64,000 bases of DNA. Source: Mucilaginibacter sp. L3T2-6. Its GTDB lineage: Bacteria > Bacteroidota > Bacteroidia > Sphingobacteriales > Sphingobacteriaceae. The notes under the pieces are model-generated. The model was not told where the DNA came from. It saw only the letters and a list, made by a program, of their open reading frames with translations, and did no database searches. Position 1 is the first letter of the stretch. Each line of letters starts with the position of its first letter. Below are positions 36,007-44,779 of the stretch, one piece after another. The position numbers and the translations under genes were made by a program. The stretch covers positions 248,001 through 312,000 of the forward strand of contig NZ_JAUMKC010000002.1 of the NCBI RefSeq assembly GCF_030519355.1, read 5' to 3'.

Positions 36007-36204
36007 CTACTTTTCAGAAGGATTCAGCGGAGGGTCCTCTGGTGGATTAATATCCGGCGGTAGTTCCTGCGGCTCCGTTTGCGGATTTTCTTGCGGAATA
36101 TGTGGTTCCTTCGGGTCATCAGGCCGGGTAATTTCCGGCCTTTTATCCGGCAGCGGCATCTCAGGCTTTTCTCCGGGAAAAGTATTATGGTTCTTGCTCA
36201 TCAC
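36007..36204 (-). CDS. Small proline-rich acidic protein
   Basis: A 65-residue low-complexity protein rich in Pro, Glu and Asp (about a quarter Pro), for example PGEKPEMPLPDKRPEI and QPE-type repeats. It has no signal peptide, membrane segment or known fold and is probably disordered. Likely co-transcribed with the following hypothetical gene (stop to start gap about 15 bases). Confidence 0.45.
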   Translation of the reverse strand: MMSKNHNTFPGEKPEMPLPDKRPEITRPDDPKEPHIPQENPQTEPQELPPDINPPEDPPLNPSEK

Positions 36205-36284
36205 ATTATAATTTTTTAAGATAACCTTTCAGCCGGAATCTTGTTTCACAAATTTTCGTAAGCAAAATGTTAAAGGTTATTGTT

Positions 36285-36292
36285 TACTTTTG
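36285..36292 (+). promoter_or_regulatory. -7 box of the DUF1456 gene
   Basis: TACTTTTG (perfect TAnnTTTG) 50 bases before the DUF1456 ATG, on the same strand. No convincing TTTG was seen at the -33 position. Confidence 0.4.
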
Positions 36293-36342
36293 CCTCACAA
36301 CCCACACAGATTATTTGCAGGGGTATTAATGCAAAAGATATT

Positions 36343-36591
36343 ATGAGCAATAACGACATCATGAAAAAACTGCGTATAGCTATGCATTTTACAGATGATG
36401 ATATAATAAAGGTTTTGGCGCTGGTAAACTTCAGGGTTTCAAAAACAGAATTAACAGCCATCTTCCGAAAGGAAGACCACCCCAATTTTAAACCCTGCGG
36501 CGACCAAATATTGCGTAATTTTTTAAATGGCTTGATAATCCATATGAGGGGACCGAAAGAGAAGCCTGAAAGTCCTGAGTCTAAAGTCTAA
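36343..36591 (+). CDS. DUF1456 family protein (YehS-like)
   Basis: An 82-residue protein from ATG 36343 (MSNNDIMKKL). It carries one DUF1456 repeat, with motifs NNDIMKKLRIAM, VSKTELTAIFRKEDHPNF and LRNFLNGLI. YehS of E. coli has two such repeats, so this is a one-repeat version. The family has no established function; a nucleic-acid or metabolic regulatory role has been guessed only. Start chosen because the upstream frame lies in the promoter region. Confidence 0.78.
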   Translation: MSNNDIMKKLRIAMHFTDDDIIKVLALVNFRVSKTELTAIFRKEDHPNFKPCGDQILRNFLNGLIIHMRGPKEKPESPESKV

Positions 36592-36632
36592 AGCCGTAAA
36601 TTGGTTCTGATTATTGAATGGATAATCAAGAA

Positions 36633-37190
36633 TTAATTTCTTATCAACTTCGCCCTTCCGCTTTTCAGCAGCTTCTGCTCTTCTTCGCTGAATGGCACTC
36701 TGCCGCCGAAATCCTGCACCCAGTAGTCGTTATATTTGGCGACTCCTACTTCTTTAAATTCGGGATTCATCAGATTTTTGCAATGGCCGGGGCTTTTAAA
36801 CCAGCCTGCCATCACTTCGGCAATACTCATTTGCCCCTGGGCTATATTCTCGCCAACGGCAAAGCTTTTAAAGCCGTTATACCCATAACCGGCAGCTACC
36901 ATACGCTGGTCAGAAGTGCGTCCATTCCTGCCGGTATGACTGAAGTAGTTGTTTTTTGACATGTCTGCCGCATGGCCCAATGCCGCAATCTCTAGCCGGT
37001 CGTTCCAAACCAGCGGTGGGGCAGGCGCCATATGTGCAGTACCGCAATTGCAGCCCTTTTGCCGCACATGATTGATATTTTCCAGGAACTCCCGTTTAAA
37101 CTCACTTGTACTGCCGGTTTGCTGGGCCACTGTTCTTTTAAATGCCAGCAACAGCATAACAGCAAAAAAGCTTTTTATCAAAATTCTCAT
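36633..37190 (-). CDS. Secreted CAP (SCP/PR-1/allergen V5-like) domain protein
   Basis: A 185-residue exported protein with signal peptide (LIKSFFAVMLLLAFKRTVAQ). The CAP domain has HVRQKGC, LEIAALGHAADMSKNNYFSHTGRNG (core YFSHTGRNG), GENIAQGQMSIAEVMAGW and the metal-site His/Glu residues; SPGHCKNLMNPEFKEVGVA is the C-terminal signature. Bacterial CAP proteins have unknown enzymatic roles, possibly lipid or sterol binding. Lies downstream of the TPR gene on the same strand. Confidence 0.88.
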   Translation of the reverse strand: MRILIKSFFAVMLLLAFKRTVAQQTGSTSEFKREFLENINHVRQKGCNCGTAHMAPAPPLVWNDRLEIAALGHAADMSKNNYFSHTGRNGRTSDQRMVAAGYGYNGFKSFAVGENIAQGQMSIAEVMAGWFKSPGHCKNLMNPEFKEVGVAKYNDYWVQDFGGRVPFSEEEQKLLKSGRAKLIRN

Positions 37191-37246
37191 ACTAATCAGA
37201 CAACCGTTTGCCTTTGAAGTTTAGTATCAGCAGGACTAATAATATA

Positions 37247-38538
37247 TTATTCTTTATTTCGCCGCCGCATGATAGAACGCCAGTTGGCTCCGCGTCGCTT
37301 GTAATAGAAAATTACCGCCAATGCCACCAAAGCGATAACTATTATCAGCACTATAATGTAGCTGTTTTCCTGGCGGAGACGTTTTTGTAGAGCTTCCTGG
37401 TATTTGAGGTAAGCACTTTTTTTTTAGCTTGTACGGAATCAGCCTTCTTTTTATAAGCAGAGTCTTTTGCAGCCAGCGCAGCAAGCTGTTTCGCTTCTTC
37501 GTTTCGGCGGATCACTCCTTCAACCGAGTCGCGTTTCTTCAGCATCAGCTCTTCTTTGGCGTAATTTTTCTCCCTGCTGTACAACATTGCATAGCTTTTG
37601 TACACGTCTGATTGTAATTTCAGATACTTATTTTTAGCGGATATCTGTATAGCCTCATCCAGGTCACCCATGGCAAGTTTAGCGTCGCCCGCTGCGGATT
37701 TTATCTTTGCGAGCGTTATTAATGACGCAATTATATTGGGATTGTCGTTTTTAGCCCGTGAGAGCGAATTGGACTGCAGGATAAACCACTTGGCCTGGCT
37801 GTATTTTTTTTGGGCGAGGTAAACTTTTGCCAGGTGATCGAAGGTCAAACGCAGCCCTGACGTATCATTATAATGAGAAAACTGGTGCAGAGCCTGCATG
37901 GTATAGCTCAATGCGATGCTTTCATGGCTGGCACGGGTTACCCTGTTACTAATGGTATCGTAATCGAGGTAACGGTTCGCGATCTCGGTATATATCTGCC
38001 CTTTGAACATTTCGCTTCCTTTATAATTCAGCTGTTTCTTAAGGCTGTCGGTACTCATTAATGCCAGGTGCCGCTGCACGCTGTCTTTATTTTGTTTGTA
38101 TATCGCGATCCTTGCACTGTCCTGTTTTATCATCATTGCCAGTAGCCGCAGGCTGTCCGCATTCCTGATGCGCAATTTATTGCTGGCATTCTCTGCCAGG
38201 TGCGAATCGGCTATACCTAAGCCACCGGTAGTATGCACCAGTTTGGTGATGTTCAGACTGTCCGGATAAGTAACCGCTGTCAGGCTGTAGTCGGCCTGAT
38301 GGTTTACCGGAAGCGCGGCATCACGAGCGCCTGCAAAATGCGGGGTAGCATCTATGGTCACGTTATTTGCGTTGTGTTTACGAATAGAAAAATCAGCCAG
38401 GGTTAAATACTTCAGGTTGGGCTTTACGGTATCTTTTAAAGCATTCACACTTCCGTTGGCCGTCTCTGCGGGCTGGGCAAACCCTGCCAGGGTAATACAA
38501 GTTGAAACGAAAATAAGTAGCGTAGTCTTTAATTTCAT
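37247..38538 (-). CDS. TPR-repeat sensor-like protein with frameshift at an A9 tract
   Basis: A signal peptide (TTLLIFVSTCITLAGFAQ) followed by TPR-like helical repeats at about residues 150-330 (KGQIYTEIANRYLDYDT, LRLTFDHLAKVYLAQKKYSQAKW) and a Lys/Glu-rich coiled segment. The zero frame stops at 37351 after 395 residues, with a nonsense-looking tail. A -1 shift at A9 (plus-strand T9, 37417-37425) opens AYLKYQEALQKRLRQE, then a membrane helix IIVLIIVIALVALAVIF and a basic tail, to a stop at 37247. The extended product resembles the sensor half of a TPR histidine kinase without the kinase. Could be programmed frameshift, phase-variable tract, mutation or sequencing error. Confidence 0.7.
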
Positions 38539-38790
38539 AAGCGCTTTCGCAGGTAAGGGCTATAAATATAGACTGCACCGCTCAAAAAACGTGCCTTTAT
38601 CTTTATCTTGAAATTCTGGGGAATATAATTTTCCCGCTGATAAATAATTTATTGCAAAATGAAAATAAAGGTTGGGTTATGGCTTAGCTGAGTTGAATGA
38701 CGCTAGTCAAGCAGTAACACCGGTTAAGATCCGTTTTTTTAGTGACAGGTAATTAGTACACTTTTTCCGGCATAGTGTATACTGGTCCGG

Positions 38791-39729
38791 TTATCGTATA
38801 ATGGCTTCAAATCTGTCGATAAAGTTTTTAAAGCCTTTGGATCGCTTAATCAGCAAATTGAAAAGATTGATACCAATAAATGCGGTTAAAATTCCGGCCA
38901 GTACATCCAGCACATAGTGATGACTGGCATAAATGGCCGTGAACCAAATACCCAGCATTACTATTACGAAGAAGATATTCATCCACTTTAGCCGGTTTTT
39001 TAACCCATAATATAAAACAACCACCGGGTACGATGAGTGCAACGAGGGCATAGCTGCAAAAACATTTGAGCCTTTGGCGTATATCGATTTAAAAATACCT
39101 GCATTGAAAAATGCATCGAAGCGTGCCAGGCCGGCGGTATTGCCCGGGGTTTTCGCGTGAAAGGTAAATCCGTTAAATTGTACATACCATGGCGGCGCCG
39201 CCGGATATACGTAATAAACAATAAACCCGAGCAGGTTAATGAGTACGAACGTTAGCGAAAAGTAAAGGAACTGGCGCCTGTTTTTAAAAAAAAGATAAGC
39301 GGCAAATGCCAGGGGTACAGGTATCCAGCAAAGGTAAAATATTCCGGCGGCGACATCAATCGCCGTTTTACTATTGGCGCGCCAGTACTCATTCGGTGTT
39401 AAAATGCTGCCATTAAAGTGTATACCGAAAATATGTTTCTCGGCATTATAAAGATCTTCAATATGAACTGTGCTGTAATTATAGTTTGGAAAGGCCTTCA
39501 TGTAATCGAAGATTATCCAGTAAACTATAAAAATCGAAAAGCCTAAAATAAATTTGCGGCTTACCGGCGAAAGGAAAAATGCAGCATTGAAAATACCTGC
39601 AAGGACCAACTGGTCGGATTTAAAGCCAACCAGTAAAGCTGACAGGATAAGGTAAAACGCGGTGACTGATAAAACAACAATTACGGACCGTGTATTAATT
39701 TGAACACTGTCATTCACAGCATCAGCCAT
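38791..39729 (-). CDS. AUR1-like PAP2 family protein, candidate inositol-phosphoceramide synthase
   Basis: A 312-residue protein with about six to eight membrane helices. PAP2-type catalytic motifs are AAMPSLHSSYPV (first His) and YASHHYVLDVLAG (second His with Asp), with upstream WYVQFNG, as in yeast Aur1 and bacterial IPC synthases. It would transfer inositol phosphate from phosphatidylinositol to ceramide, outside face of the inner membrane. It is the last gene of the minus-strand sphingolipid run, starting one base after the hydroxylase stop. A plain lipid phosphatase is the alternative. Confidence 0.75.
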   Translation of the reverse strand: MADAVNDSVQINTRSVIVVLSVTAFYLILSALLVGFKSDQLVLAGIFNAAFFLSPVSRKFILGFSIFIVYWIIFDYMKAFPNYNYSTVHIEDLYNAEKHIFGIHFNGSILTPNEYWRANSKTAIDVAAGIFYLCWIPVPLAFAAYLFFKNRRQFLYFSLTFVLINLLGFIVYYVYPAAPPWYVQFNGFTFHAKTPGNTAGLARFDAFFNAGIFKSIYAKGSNVFAAMPSLHSSYPVVVLYYGLKNRLKWMNIFFVIVMLGIWFTAIYASHHYVLDVLAGILTAFIGINLFNLLIKRSKGFKNFIDRFEAIIR

Positions 39730-39730
39730 G

Positions 39731-40351
39731 CTACTTCTTAATAAAATCTGAACGGAATATTTTATCCCACAACGGCGAGCTTACTCCGTAACCTTTGGCC
39801 GGATCCTGGTAATGGTGCAGCATGTGGTGTTGTTTTATCTTTTTCCAGATAGCACCCTTAAAGTTAAAGTGATGTATGGCATAGTGCGATATATCATAAA
39901 ACAGGTATCCTAAAATAAATGCCGGGAAAAAGCCCCATATATAATCCACCGGTAATATGGCCTTAAACAAGAAGTAAAAGCCGGTAGCCAAAGGAATGCT
40001 TACCGATGGCGGTAATACCAAACGTTTCGCGTCGCTTGGATAATCGTGGTGTACACCATGAAATATAAAATGTATGCGTTGAGCCCAGGGCTTGTCCGCA
40101 GGTTCATAATGGAACACAAAACGATGCATTACGTATTCAGTTAGTGTCCACACGAAAAGCCCTAAAGCAAACAATTCAACAAAAAGTAATACACCTAATC
40201 CCGTTTGGGTGTACCTGTACACGCAATAAGCAATTACCGGCACAAAAATATACAGCGGAACGGTAAAATGAACTTTTGAAAGCGCTTCCAGAAGATCGCT
40301 TTTGAACATCCTTACAGATTCCGTTGAGTTGGAAACAAATTTCTTTTTCAT
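39731..40351 (-). CDS. Fatty acid/sterol hydroxylase superfamily protein, candidate sphingolipid fatty acyl 2-hydroxylase
   Basis: A 206-residue membrane di-iron enzyme with the histidine boxes HRFVFH, HFIFHGVHH, HYAIHH and HHMLHH, spaced over four membrane helices. The C-terminal GVSSPLWDKIF matches the yeast Scs7 type. Length equals the Scs7 catalytic domain without the cytochrome b5 part. In its place between the phosphatidyltransferase and the IPC synthase it most likely hydroxylates ceramide acyl chains (2-OH). A possible alternative start is at ATG of MFKSDLLE (residue 15). Confidence 0.82.
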   Translation of the reverse strand: MKKKFVSNSTESVRMFKSDLLEALSKVHFTVPLYIFVPVIAYCVYRYTQTGLGVLLFVELFALGLFVWTLTEYVMHRFVFHYEPADKPWAQRIHFIFHGVHHDYPSDAKRLVLPPSVSIPLATGFYFLFKAILPVDYIWGFFPAFILGYLFYDISHYAIHHFNFKGAIWKKIKQHHMLHHYQDPAKGYGVSSPLWDKIFRSDFIKK

Positions 40352-40533
40352 AACTGCCCAGGGTTTAAAACGGTTAAATTTCTCCGCCTGTTATTCAATG
40401 TTGATCTATTAAAGTTATACCAATTTAGCCGGATTTTACTAACCTGTAACCTGATTGATATAATTGTTACGAAGATATGATATTTTAAGCCGATGGGCTA
40501 TAAATACTTTTTATTTTGACAATCGGCGCATGT

Positions 40534-41247
40534 TTAGCGGCCTTGTTCTGCCAGGGATTTTTTGGCATCGACAAGCCGTTTAAATGCGGTTATATTAGTG
40601 AGTACCGCAAGTATGGCAATCGGTATGGTGAATATCGACATGGTTTCGAAAACATGAAACCTGATACCCGGGATGTACAGCTTATAATCCCCGCCTATGT
40701 ATGCTGCGGTTACGCCGCAAAGCATGGCGCAAAGACCTATGGTGACCACACGCTCGGGGCGTTGCATCAGGCCGCCTTTACATTCAACACCCAGGCCTTC
40801 GGCGCGGGCACGAACGTAGCTCACCATCATTGAACCGATCAACGCGATGAAAGCGAATATAGAGCTTAAAAAATAGTGATGACCAACAAGATAATAGCAA
40901 ATACCCAGGAACATGATCAATTCACTGTAACGGTCAAGCACAGAATCATATAAGGCGCCAAAAGTAGATTTCATATTACCCAGGCGTGCTACTTGCCCGT
41001 CGAGCATATCAAATAAACCCGCAAAAAGTATCAGCCCGCCTGCCCAGCCCACATACGACAGATCGCCGCGGTTGCCTTCTTCGGCGCCGATAATAAATAT
41101 AATTGCGACGCCCACATTCAGTACAAAACCGATGGATGTTACCGCATTTGGCGTCAATCCCAGTTTTATAAACACCTTTACAACCGGGTCGATAACTTTG
41201 TAGATACCCAACTGTAAACTTGTGCGTACCGATGTTTGTTGTGCCAT
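40534..41247 (-). CDS. CDP-alcohol phosphatidyltransferase, candidate phosphatidylinositol(phosphate) synthase
   Basis: About 237 residues from ATG 41247 ([10 protein letters not shown]); an ATG four codons upstream is an alternative. It carries the exact family motif D-x2-DG-x2-AR-x8-G-x3-D-x3-D (DMLDGQVAR ... GALYDSVLD) with about six membrane helices. It would join CDP-diacylglycerol with inositol-1-phosphate or inositol. The adjacent inositol-phosphate synthase and phosphatase genes favour phosphatidylinositol-phosphate synthase over PgsA or PssA. Lies 18 bases after the DUF5686 stop. Confidence 0.82.
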   Translation of the reverse strand: MAQQTSVRTSLQLGIYKVIDPVVKVFIKLGLTPNAVTSIGFVLNVGVAIIFIIGAEEGNRGDLSYVGWAGGLILFAGLFDMLDGQVARLGNMKSTFGALYDSVLDRYSELIMFLGICYYLVGHHYFLSSIFAFIALIGSMMVSYVRARAEGLGVECKGGLMQRPERVVTIGLCAMLCGVTAAYIGGDYKLYIPGIRFHVFETMSIFTIPIAILAVLTNITAFKRLVDAKKSLAEQGR

Positions 41248-41264
41248 TCTGTTATGCAATATTT

Positions 41265-43826
41265 TTAAAAGTCAAATTTAACCCTCGCACGTATACCCCA
41301 TTGCGAAACATCCGGGTGGTCCAGATAAGTAAAACGCTTAACAAGGTCTACCCGTACAAATTTAAATATATTTTCAATCCCCACACTACCCTCTACATAA
41401 GGCGTTCTGCCGAGACCATAAGTTATGGGCTCTCCACCGGCAGTTACCGGAAATTGGTAGAGTGATGGATGAAGCGACGGGTTATTTTTATCACTCAGGC
41501 CGCCATATATCGCTTTCAATGAAGCAACTTCGCGCCATTTTAGTTTTTTCAATAATGGAATTTTGTTAAAGAAAAAGCCCACGAAGTGCTGGTCGATATT
41601 TATACTGGCGTAATGGTCGCCTACAAACTCCAGGAAGTTCATCAGGTTGTATGAATAAATATCGTAGGCATATGTTTGGTTCGCGCGGAATATATCAAGC
41701 AGCGGATAGGGCACTTGTCCGAAAGTTTTTCCAGCCTCTACGGTAACATCAGCATAACCTAATATCGACAGATAAAAACGTTTGTCCATTTGTGCGTGCA
41801 GGTTCTGGTAGCCGTAATTGCTGCTGCCGAAAACATTTTTCAGGCCGGCAGTATAATCCAGGGTTAATACAGGGTACTTGCTTGGTACAGGGATCCGGTA
41901 GATTTTGCCCTGGTAAAACTGCTCGTGTGGCGCATAACGCAGGGTTAGGCCTGCCTCGCTGGTAGTAAGGTCTTTAACTACGTTTGATGTATTGTTGCCA
42001 ACGGTATTCAGGAAATATAATGAGCCGGCGGGTGCTTGTGTAAGCCGCGTGAATTTAAAGTGATAGGAAAAATGGTTTTCGTATTCATGCACGTAATCAA
42101 AATTATAGCTCCTGTCATACAGGTATTTGTCGTTTTCTCCGCGCTTGAATGAAAGCAGGAAGTTATCCTCCTGTACGAATTGCAGGTTAGCCCCGGGAAT
42201 TTTAGTATCGTACTGCGTGCTTATCCGCACATAGTTTTGCGGGAATTTATAAATCGATTTATTATTGAGTGAATATGTAGCGCTTAAAAAATATTTAAAC
42301 CGCTCATCTTTAAAGCCGTAAGCGCCATAAGTTTCAAAATAATACCGCTTACTCAACTCCGGCGTGGTACGGCCGCCTACGCGCAGTTTAAACCCTTCCA
42401 CAGGGTTAAAACTGTAAAATGTATTTGCCGGACCCAGCTCAAATCCTCCGAAACCTTTATAACCGGCCAGCAACAGCGTGGCAATGTCCATTGTACGCCT
42501 GAACGATGGCATGTTACGCAGGCTATCAACATTTTTATAAACTTTTGATTCGGCCGTGGTAAGTGTATCTAAACGGTTTTGGGCCCAGAATTCGTCGCTG
42601 CGGTGTTTAACTTCGTCGGATTCGCCGTATTCCTGGTGCTGATAAGTTGTATCAGGGTGAGGCACATTTACGGCATAATTGCCGTATGTAATGGTCCTTA
42701 TACCAAATAAGCCGCCCTTTTTATTTTTGGTCAAGCCGAAGTCGGCCACGGTAGTGCTCTTGCTCAGGTGAAAACGGCCATCAGGATTTTGCTCAAATTC
42801 CTGATTAACCCGCATCCCATTAACAAAGTTAAGGTTAATATGCTTGTTAATGTTAAGCTCTACCTTTTCAACTGCGTAATTGCCGTCAAGCGTTATGTAT
42901 AACTTACCCACAAAAAGCATATCGGCAGTATTGCGCGGTGTAAAGCTCAGCTCCACCAGCTTCGTGTTTTTATAAGCTACTGTATCGGTAATGAAGAATT
43001 TATAGAAAGTAGGCGACGACCCTGCTATCGGGCTTAAAAAGTTATTGGTCATCAGGAAGATGGTATTGTCATAAATATCCACCTTGTAATACATGTGTTT
43101 AAAATACGCGCCAAGGCCCTCACTGTCAACAGAACCGCCAAAGTTTACCGTCTTTTCGCCCAATACAATTGTTTTCTCTTTTTCAGGGTTTCTGCGATAG
43201 TAATATTGGCTGAGTTTTTCGTTTAAAAATATCGGGAGCAGGTTTTTTCCGGGAACGCTTGTGGTATCACGGTTATTGATTACAAACGCATATTTGCGGA
43301 AGAACTTTTTATCCGCCAGCGTAGGGGAGACGTTAGCCAGCGAAAACTGCATTTTGTCATATTCTTTATATTCAACATAGTCGTATGCAGTAGGGCGGTT
43401 TTTTTCCTTATTCTCAATAACCTTGCGGATAAGTTCTACAGCAGGATTGTCCTTATTACGGTATTTGGGCTTCTTCCCGGACTTAACCGTAACCTCGCTC
43501 AGCTCATTGGCGGCAGGTATCAGTCTTATGTTTACAGTTTGCGAAACCCCTTGCTTAACATTATAGAATGCATCTTTGTAGCCTAGAAACGAAACCTTGA
43601 TTTGCTTAACAGGGCGGTCGGTGCTGATGGTATAGCGGCCGTCGTTATTGGTGGGGCCGCCTACAGATGTACCGTTAAATTTAACCGATACGAATGGCAG
43701 GGGCTCATTGGTTTTCCCATCGGTAACCAGGCCGGTAACAACCGTTGTCTGCGCCAGCAGTGCAGAAGTCAGGAAAATGAAGAAGCCTGATAAAAATAGC
43801 TTCTTATATAAATGTCTGTAGTCCAT
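41265..43826 (-). CDS. DUF5686 outer-membrane beta-barrel with N-terminal carboxypeptidase-like domain
   Basis: An 853-residue protein with a signal peptide ([21 protein letters not shown]). Residues 25-115 form a CarboxypepD_reg-like domain ([20 protein letters not shown]), as in TonB-linked outer-membrane proteins, followed by a DUF5686 body ending in beta-strands ([13 protein letters not shown]...[10 protein letters not shown]), a barrel C-terminus with aromatic end. It lacks a TonB box and plug, so it is not a SusC homologue. Function unknown. Encoded inside the sphingolipid locus, so a role in lipid placement at the outer membrane is possible. Confidence 0.82.
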   Translation of the reverse strand: MDYRHLYKKLFLSGFFIFLTSALLAQTTVVTGLVTDGKTNEPLPFVSVKFNGTSVGGPTNNDGRYTISTDRPVKQIKVSFLGYKDAFYNVKQGVSQTVNIRLIPAANELSEVTVKSGKKPKYRNKDNPAVELIRKVIENKEKNRPTAYDYVEYKEYDKMQFSLANVSPTLADKKFFRKYAFVINNRDTTSVPGKNLLPIFLNEKLSQYYYRRNPEKEKTIVLGEKTVNFGGSVDSEGLGAYFKHMYYKVDIYDNTIFLMTNNFLSPIAGSSPTFYKFFITDTVAYKNTKLVELSFTPRNTADMLFVGKLYITLDGNYAVEKVELNINKHINLNFVNGMRVNQEFEQNPDGRFHLSKSTTVADFGLTKNKKGGLFGIRTITYGNYAVNVPHPDTTYQHQEYGESDEVKHRSDEFWAQNRLDTLTTAESKVYKNVDSLRNMPSFRRTMDIATLLLAGYKGFGGFELGPANTFYSFNPVEGFKLRVGGRTTPELSKRYYFETYGAYGFKDERFKYFLSATYSLNNKSIYKFPQNYVRISTQYDTKIPGANLQFVQEDNFLLSFKRGENDKYLYDRSYNFDYVHEYENHFSYHFKFTRLTQAPAGSLYFLNTVGNNTSNVVKDLTTSEAGLTLRYAPHEQFYQGKIYRIPVPSKYPVLTLDYTAGLKNVFGSSNYGYQNLHAQMDKRFYLSILGYADVTVEAGKTFGQVPYPLLDIFRANQTYAYDIYSYNLMNFLEFVGDHYASINIDQHFVGFFFNKIPLLKKLKWREVASLKAIYGGLSDKNNPSLHPSLYQFPVTAGGEPITYGLGRTPYVEGSVGIENIFKFVRVDLVKRFTYLDHPDVSQWGIRARVKFDF

Positions 43827-44193
43827 TTAATTTTTGTGCCTCAGCAAATGCAGGATTTATCCGATGTACGTAATTAATCCTGAAAACATTTGCAGTTGAT
43901 GTCAACTTTTTATTTGTTAATCGCCCGGCAATACACGCTGCAAAAAACGCTGTCCAATTTATCACCCAACGCTTTATTAAAAACGCCATGGGCGGTTATC
44001 GGTATAGCCCGCAGGTACTCCGCTTTTTATTTCCCTCTTCGCGGCGACCGTAGAGGGTCTCTAAATTGAGTGCCAAAGGTAAAAAAAAACCGTACAGACT
44101 ATTGTGGTCAAAAAGTCAAATATAAATTGCGATCAGGGCACAATTGTAAACTTTACATTGCTGTTGTTTTTGAACAGAATTGCCGCCGTTTTG
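43827..44193. other. 367-base gap inside the sphingolipid locus
   Basis: No gene seen. A TACCTTTG box on the minus strand (44074-44081) could start a transcript towards the DUF5686 gene, but no good -33 element is at the right distance and the leader would be about 240 bases. The stretch may therefore hold an internal promoter of the locus. Confidence 0.45.
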
Positions 44194-44652
44194 TTAAAAC
44201 AATTTAAACCATACAACGGCATACAACAGGATGTTAGTATAAATACCGGATAGTACATCATCCATCATAATTCCCCATCCGGCAGGAAAGTTTTCCATTT
44301 TGCGGATGTAAAATGGTTTAACAATATCAAAAAAACGAAAAAGGATAAGGCCTGTAATAAGGTATTTAAGCTCGACAGGGATAAAAAGCAACCCTACGCA
44401 GATCCCGGCAACTTCATCAATAACTACGCGGCTGGGATCTTTCCCCCAAATCTTTTCAACAACGGTGGATGACCATACACCAGTCAATGTTACGACAATA
44501 GTAACGGTCAGCGATAATAACAGTGGTGGTGGCGTCGAACCAGCCCATGCCAGGTACCAGCAAATACAGCAAAATATCGCAGCTAGTGTACCTCCGCCTT
44601 TAATATAACCTAAGCCAAAAGTTGAGGTAAATATTTTGTGGAAGAGGAGCAT
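44194..44652 (-). CDS. Phosphatidylglycerophosphatase A-like protein, candidate phosphatidylinositol-phosphate phosphatase
   Basis: A 152-residue membrane protein of the PgpA family. GYIKGGGTLAAIF is the N-terminal signature, VVIDEVAGICVGL the acidic metal-binding segment, and DIVKPFYIRKME near the C-terminus is family-typical. Three or four helices. PgpA removes the phosphate of phosphatidylglycerophosphate; here, directly after inositol-phosphate synthase, the likelier substrate is phosphatidylinositol phosphate, as reported for the Bacteroides inositol-lipid cluster. A genuine PgpA role is not excluded. Confidence 0.8.
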   Translation of the reverse strand: MLLFHKIFTSTFGLGYIKGGGTLAAIFCCICWYLAWAGSTPPPLLLSLTVTIVVTLTGVWSSTVVEKIWGKDPSRVVIDEVAGICVGLLFIPVELKYLITGLILFRFFDIVKPFYIRKMENFPAGWGIMMDDVLSGIYTNILLYAVVWFKLF

Positions 44653-44717
44653 CTTTAGTTTTTGTAAAGGTTGTAGCGATTAAAAATGGTAATATTAGCT
44701 TAAATATCTGTTAAAGA

Positions 44718-44761
44718 AAAAGGTTGTAAATGTGAAACTGCATCAACATTTACAACCTTTT
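44718..44761. terminator. 16-bp hairpin between inositol-phosphate synthase and PgpA-like genes
   Basis: Perfect 16-bp stem AAAAGGTTGTAAATGT (44718-44733) with its complement at 44746-44761, 12-base loop, plus a third partial copy (AACATTTACAACT, 44762-44774). The sequence is AT-rich, with a T4 flank. It may act as a partial terminator that lowers distal gene expression or as an mRNA end stabiliser. Confidence 0.55.
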
Positions 44762-44779
44762 AACATTTACAACTAAAGG

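Noticed and set aside
37254..37484. 76-codon minus-strand frame in the third frame next to the TPR gene stop
   Set aside because: Its translation lacks the membrane helix and coiled coil; the true continuation is the other alternative frame ending at 37247.
43990..44100. Possible small RNA or tRNA-like sequence in the gap upstream of DUF5686
   Set aside because: No cloverleaf or conserved RNA pattern could be drawn by eye.
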